Below are positions 60,454 to 64,000 of a DNA stretch of 64,000 nt, piece by piece; position 1 is the first letter of the stretch; every line of letters begins with the position of its first letter. A program made the position numbers and the translations under genes. This DNA is from Lingula anatina (taxonomy: Eukaryota > Brachiopoda > Lingulata > Lingulida > Lingulidae), in the NCBI RefSeq assembly GCF_001039355.2, contig NW_019775691.1:60719-124718 (forward strand), read 5' to 3'. The notes under the pieces are model-generated. The model saw nothing but the letters and a program-made list of their open reading frames with translations, searched no databases and was not told the origin of the DNA.

Positions 60454-61984
60454 TTAATTGCAATATTAAACAAAATTTACCTGCATGATTATCACTGCTT
60501 CGTTATAATTAATCTAGCAGAGAGCTTAACCTTTGGGAGTTTACAGGGAAATATCAACAAGTGTGCTTTATGTAATCTCATTTAATGGCCTATTAATTTG
60601 GCAAATGACTGGAATTAGCCTAGTGATACCCAAGGGAAATTTACAGACTGACCCTCTCAAAGGTCTTCAGGCCCATATGTCACACCTTAAAAAAAAGGAC
60701 AAAACAATAATGCACAAAATAGGAGACTAACAATTCTGATGCAATAATACATTATGTTTAACTGCACAGTCAACATCAAATTTTAATTATGCACAACAGG
60801 TAACACCAACGAAAGTAAAAGCAAAAGGCTTCAGGCCCATTAGAGTTCAAGTTTATACTTACAAAGTGCCAGAATGAGAAAAATGAAAATTTCACAAAAA
60901 ATGCATAAATTTAATAAAAATGATAATGTAATAGAGCTGGTTTTCTAATATGAGCTGTACGTCAATCCTAAGAATCTTTCTTGTAAGAGTATTTGAAAAC
61001 ATAGAAAGTAACAGTTTTTTTTCCATAATGTTAATGGTGGCAGTGCACAAAGTAGGTTTTTTGTCAATTTTGATGCAACATTACATAATGACTGTATAAA
61101 TACCATCAATTTTTAAATATCTACTATTAAAAACATGTACATTAAGAAAATTTGATTACCACTGGGCTTCATGCCCAAGGGAGCTCTAAGTCCCACATTG
61201 AAAATTCCAGTATGTGAAAGATAAAAATTTTCACAGAAAAAAAAAAAAAACTATTACTTACAGAAAATTAACTATTGAGACAGATTTTCCAACTGAGGCT
61301 GTATTTCAGTCCTACATTTCTTTCCTTTAAGTGTGAAAAGAGCAAGTGACATGGTTTTCCTTTCATGGTCACTACGGAGGCAGTGCCCAGAATAGGGTTT
61401 TGTTCAATTTTGATGCAATATTACACAATCCTTAACAGCATAATAACCATCAGTTTTTTAATGATAAAATAAAACTATCATGGATATTCTGAAAATGTGT
61501 CTAGCCCATAGAGTTCAGACTCACACTTTGAAAATCCCAAAATCTAAACAAGAGAAAACTGTATTGAAAAGAGTTTATTTCCATTTTCAACACCTTTTTT
61601 ACATAAAACAAAATAATTGATTTACTGTCATTTTTATATGATCAATCAAAAAATATGTTGTCAAAGGAATATCAATAGAACAAATCTAAAATGTCCAACT
61701 TGCTCCATTCTGAGATTCTTAACTTAGTGAATGATTGAATATGACAAACTGCAATGATATTCCTTTCCATTTTTGACACTTTATTACACAATGCACAATA
61801 AAAGGTGTACCGTCATTTTTATATAATTAACTAACAATTTTGTTAAGAAGCAGAAAATGTTAAAACAACACTTTTACATATCTAATTAGTTCCATAAAGA
61901 GACTGTTAACATGCTTAAGAATTAAATATGAAGAAAAACCACTTACATACAAAAAAGCTAATAACTTCATCCAAGCTTGACTGA

Positions 61985-62570
61985 TCAAGCTTATTTTCAA
62001 ACTTGATCTGTATACTAGTCAGACTAATCACTCTTGTGAGCTTCAAGACAAAAGGCTGATTGATTTTCTTTAAATGCATTATTAGTGTTGCATATATGCT
62101 TAATAATGGAAAAAACAGCATAACTTTAAATTTATAAATAGTCCAATCATGCCAGTTTTCGAACTTGACCTGCGTATTATTAATATTCATCAGTTCTGTA
62201 AGTTTCAAGCCAAAAGGTGAAATGGTTTTCCACTTATCATGTTATCGGTGCTGCATATATGCTGAAAAAAGTGAAAAAACAGCATAACTTCCCAAAAAAT
62301 GGCCCAATCATGCTGATTTTCGAACTTGACCTGCGTATTATGAATATTCATCAGTATTGTAAGTAAGTTTCAAACCAAAAGGTAAAATGGTTTTCCACTT
62401 ATCGTGTTATCGGTGCTGCATATATGCTGAAAAAAGTGAAAAAACAGCATAACTTCCCTACAAGTGACCCGATCATGCTGATTTTCGAACTTGATCTGCA
62501 TATTATATATATTCATCAATTCTGTAAGTTTCAAGCTGAAATAAAAAACAGTTTTCCACTTATTGTGTTA
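61985..62570. repeat. Tandem repeat, unit about 162-165 bp, four diverged copies
   Basis: The phrase TTTTCGAACTTGACCTGCGT (with variation) recurs at about 61995, 62157, 62318 and 62483. Each is followed by an ATTCATCAGT-type block, TTTCAAGCCAAAAGGT and, later, GCATATATGCTGAAAAAAGT. It ends in GCGACGACGGCGACGACAGA. The unit resembles a transposon-borne satellite and has no coding capacity. Confidence 0.8.
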
Positions 62571-62654
62571 TCGGTAAAAGTGCACGGCGACGACGGCGAC
62601 GACAGACGCAGATGATGGCTATATGTACAGACACATCTGTGTCTGTACATAAAA

Positions 62655-62897
62655 AGGAAAACATAACAAAACTAGAAAAGCACTCCAAGAGCGCAGACTT
62701 CTGCCAAGGCAGCAATTTTTGATTATTATTGATTATTGATTGATTATTGATCCGAACAACCACCAAAAACTAATCTTTGTCCTCCTTGACCCACTTCTGA
62801 CAGTTCCTGAAAATTTCATCAAAATCAGTCCATAAATTTTTGAGTTATGTTGATGACAGACAAATAGGGGTGAAAACATAACCTCCTTGGCAAAGGT
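62655..62897. mobile_element. Dispersed short element ending CATAACCTCCTTGGCAAAGG
   Basis: It begins near AACTAGAAAAGCACTCCAAG and GCGCAGACTTCTGCCAAGG, and includes CTGAAAATTTCATCAAAATC and TTTTTGAGTTATGTTGATGA. It closes with AAAACATAACCTCCTTGGCA. The ends contain short inverted matches (CTGCCAAGG / CCTTGGCA). I recognise this as a repeat type found across many animal genomes, from memory and not from a search. A fragment of its left end is at 60343-60400. Confidence 0.7.
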
Positions 62898-63169
62898 AAA
62901 TATAATTCCAATGAAGCTGCTATTCAAACTTTTAATCTTTGAGTTTGATATATATTTTATATTTTATTTTAAAAGAAAATGTAAAACTAGAGGATCAGAG
63001 AGGCGATACTGCCTCCGAATATTGTACCACCAGCTGGAGCAAGCGCATTCGTATAGACCCCCACATACACAAAATAAGGGACACAGCCACCAGTTTTGTG
63101 CTTGACAAGCTGTAAAAATGCAATCAACAAGAATTTTTAAACTATTGCAAAAAACATATATGGTACAAT

Positions 63170-64000
63170 CAAATTTAAGTTCTTCATAAGGTAGGTTAAG
63201 GGTCAATTTCAAGGTCACAGTAAATTGCCAGTATATGACTTCCTATTCAAGTTCAAGAGTATTTATGGACCTATCTCTGTTTGAAGTTTGAAGTTTGAAG
63301 TTAAAGTTCAAGTTTGAAGTTAAAAGAGAAAGAAATTAGCAGAGTTCAGTTCATGATAAAAAGTAGGTCAAAAGTCAATTTCAAGGTCACATTTAGATTG
63401 CCAGTATATGACTTCCTATTCAAGTTCAATAGTAACTATGGACCTATCTCTGCCAGTTTTGGAGATAAAAGGGAAGCAAAATTTGCAAAGTTCAGTTCAT
63501 GGTGAAAAGTAGGTCAAAGGTCAATTTTAAGGTCACATTTATATTGCCAGTATATGACTTCCTATTCAAGTTCAATAGTAACTATGGACCTATCTCTGCC
63601 AGTTTTGGAGATAAAAGGGAAGCAAAATTTGCAAAGTTCAGTTCATGGTGAAAAGTAGGTCAAAGGTCAATTTTAAGGTCACATTTATATTGCCAGTATA
63701 TGACTTCCTATTCAAGTTCAATAGTAACTATGGACCTATCTCTGCCAGTTTTGGAGATAAAAGGGAAGCAAAATTTGCAAAGTTCAGTTCATGGTGAAAA
63801 GTAGGTCAAAGGTCAATTTTAAGGTCACATTTATATTGCCAGTATATGACTTCCTATTCAAGTTCAATAGTAACTATGGACCTATCTCTGCCAGTTTTGG
63901 AGATAAAAGGGAAGCAAAATTTGCAAAGTTCAGTTCATGGTGAAAAGTAGGTCAAAGGTCAATTTTAAGGTCACATTTATATTGCCAGTATATGACTTCC
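63170..64000. repeat. 146-bp satellite array running off the right edge
   Basis: AGGTCAAAGGTCAATTTTAA starts at 63511, 63657, 63803 and 63949, an exact 146-bp period. The last copies look identical to each other. Diverged units start at 63365 (AGGTCAAAAGTCAATTT) and about 63193, the latter about 26 bp longer because of a TTTGAAG mini-repeat at 63278-63320. Homogeneity rises toward the right, so the array probably continues beyond the window. No coding capacity. Confidence 0.95.

Larger units (their letters stand above)
58140..61560. repeat. Old diverged repeat array
   Basis: The same phrases return many times with heavy drift: ACATAATGTTTAAAGACATA (59276 and 60206), forms of TTGATGCAATATTACATAATG (58160, 60738, 61070, 61405), GATGGGAGTTAAA-like words, and CACAAAATG-like words. 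The clearest pair is 59180-59370 with 60110-60300. Unit lengths are irregular (about 300-950 bp). No open frame of note. I read it as an ancient tandem or nested transposon array. Confidence 0.6.

Noticed and set aside
63170-64000. CRISPR array or tandem gene array
   Set aside because: The units are contiguous 146-bp repeats without unique spacers, and the host is an animal genome; it is a satellite.
1-64000. tRNA or rRNA genes
   Set aside because: No cloverleaf with intact A and B boxes and no rRNA-like conserved stretch was recognised by eye; a covariance-model scan would be needed to exclude them fully.

Overview
This is an intron-rich, AT-rich animal nuclear genome fragment. GT-AG introns join exons encoding metazoan protein families, and the non-coding DNA is full of microsatellites and foldback (MITE-like) elements. 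There is no sign of an operon, plasmid, phage or CRISPR array. The gene content fits a bilaterian invertebrate, most likely a non-vertebrate deuterostome such as a lancelet or hemichordate. I cannot fix the species from the sequence. Gene models were built by hand from reading frame, splice sites and intron phase. All complete models close in frame, which is the main support for them.

Layout. 0.3-7.3 kb (minus): two tandem secreted carboxylesterase/cholinesterase-family genes, the left one cut by the window edge. 8.3-16.2 kb (minus): a threefold local duplication carrying two-exon genes for small secreted peptides with seven cysteines; one copy has a nonsense codon. 16.7-22.2 kb (minus): a complete seven-exon equilibrative nucleoside transporter, closest in motifs to SLC29A4/PMAT. 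23.9-30.6 kb (minus): a six-exon secreted protein with signal peptide, peritrophin-A chitin-binding domain, an unassigned module of about 100 residues and a secretory phospholipase A2 domain. A four-exon p190-like RhoGAP gene lies on the same strand inside its first intron. 31.9-32.7 kb (minus): a TIL-domain inhibitor-like gene. 33.7-44.8 kb (plus): a tandem duplication of glyoxalase I, with a truncated TIL pseudogene at the duplication junction and several assembly duplications at N gaps. 45.2-47.9 kb (minus) and 48.6-54.4 kb (plus): a divergent pair, a SPO16 (C1orf146)-like meiotic protein that has a helix-hairpin-helix-like C-terminal exon, and an ACBD5-like acyl-CoA-binding protein with a FFAT-like motif. 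54.5-64 kb: transposon remnants (PHD and SWIM zinc-finger pieces), foldback elements, diverged repeats, one orphan exon candidate, and at the right edge a homogeneous 146-bp satellite.

The genes do not form a pathway. They look like an ordinary mix of secreted or lumenal proteins (esterases, peptides, PLA2, TIL), a transporter, signalling (RhoGAP), detoxification (glyoxalase), meiosis (SPO16) and peroxisome-ER contact (ACBD5). The points most worth following are the chitin-binding/PLA2 fusion with its nested RhoGAP gene, the satellite whose every unit carries a perfect DR1 nuclear-receptor motif, the His-ligand glyoxalase I, the retained C-terminal domain of SPO16, and clear evidence that single-N positions in this assembly hide misjoins.
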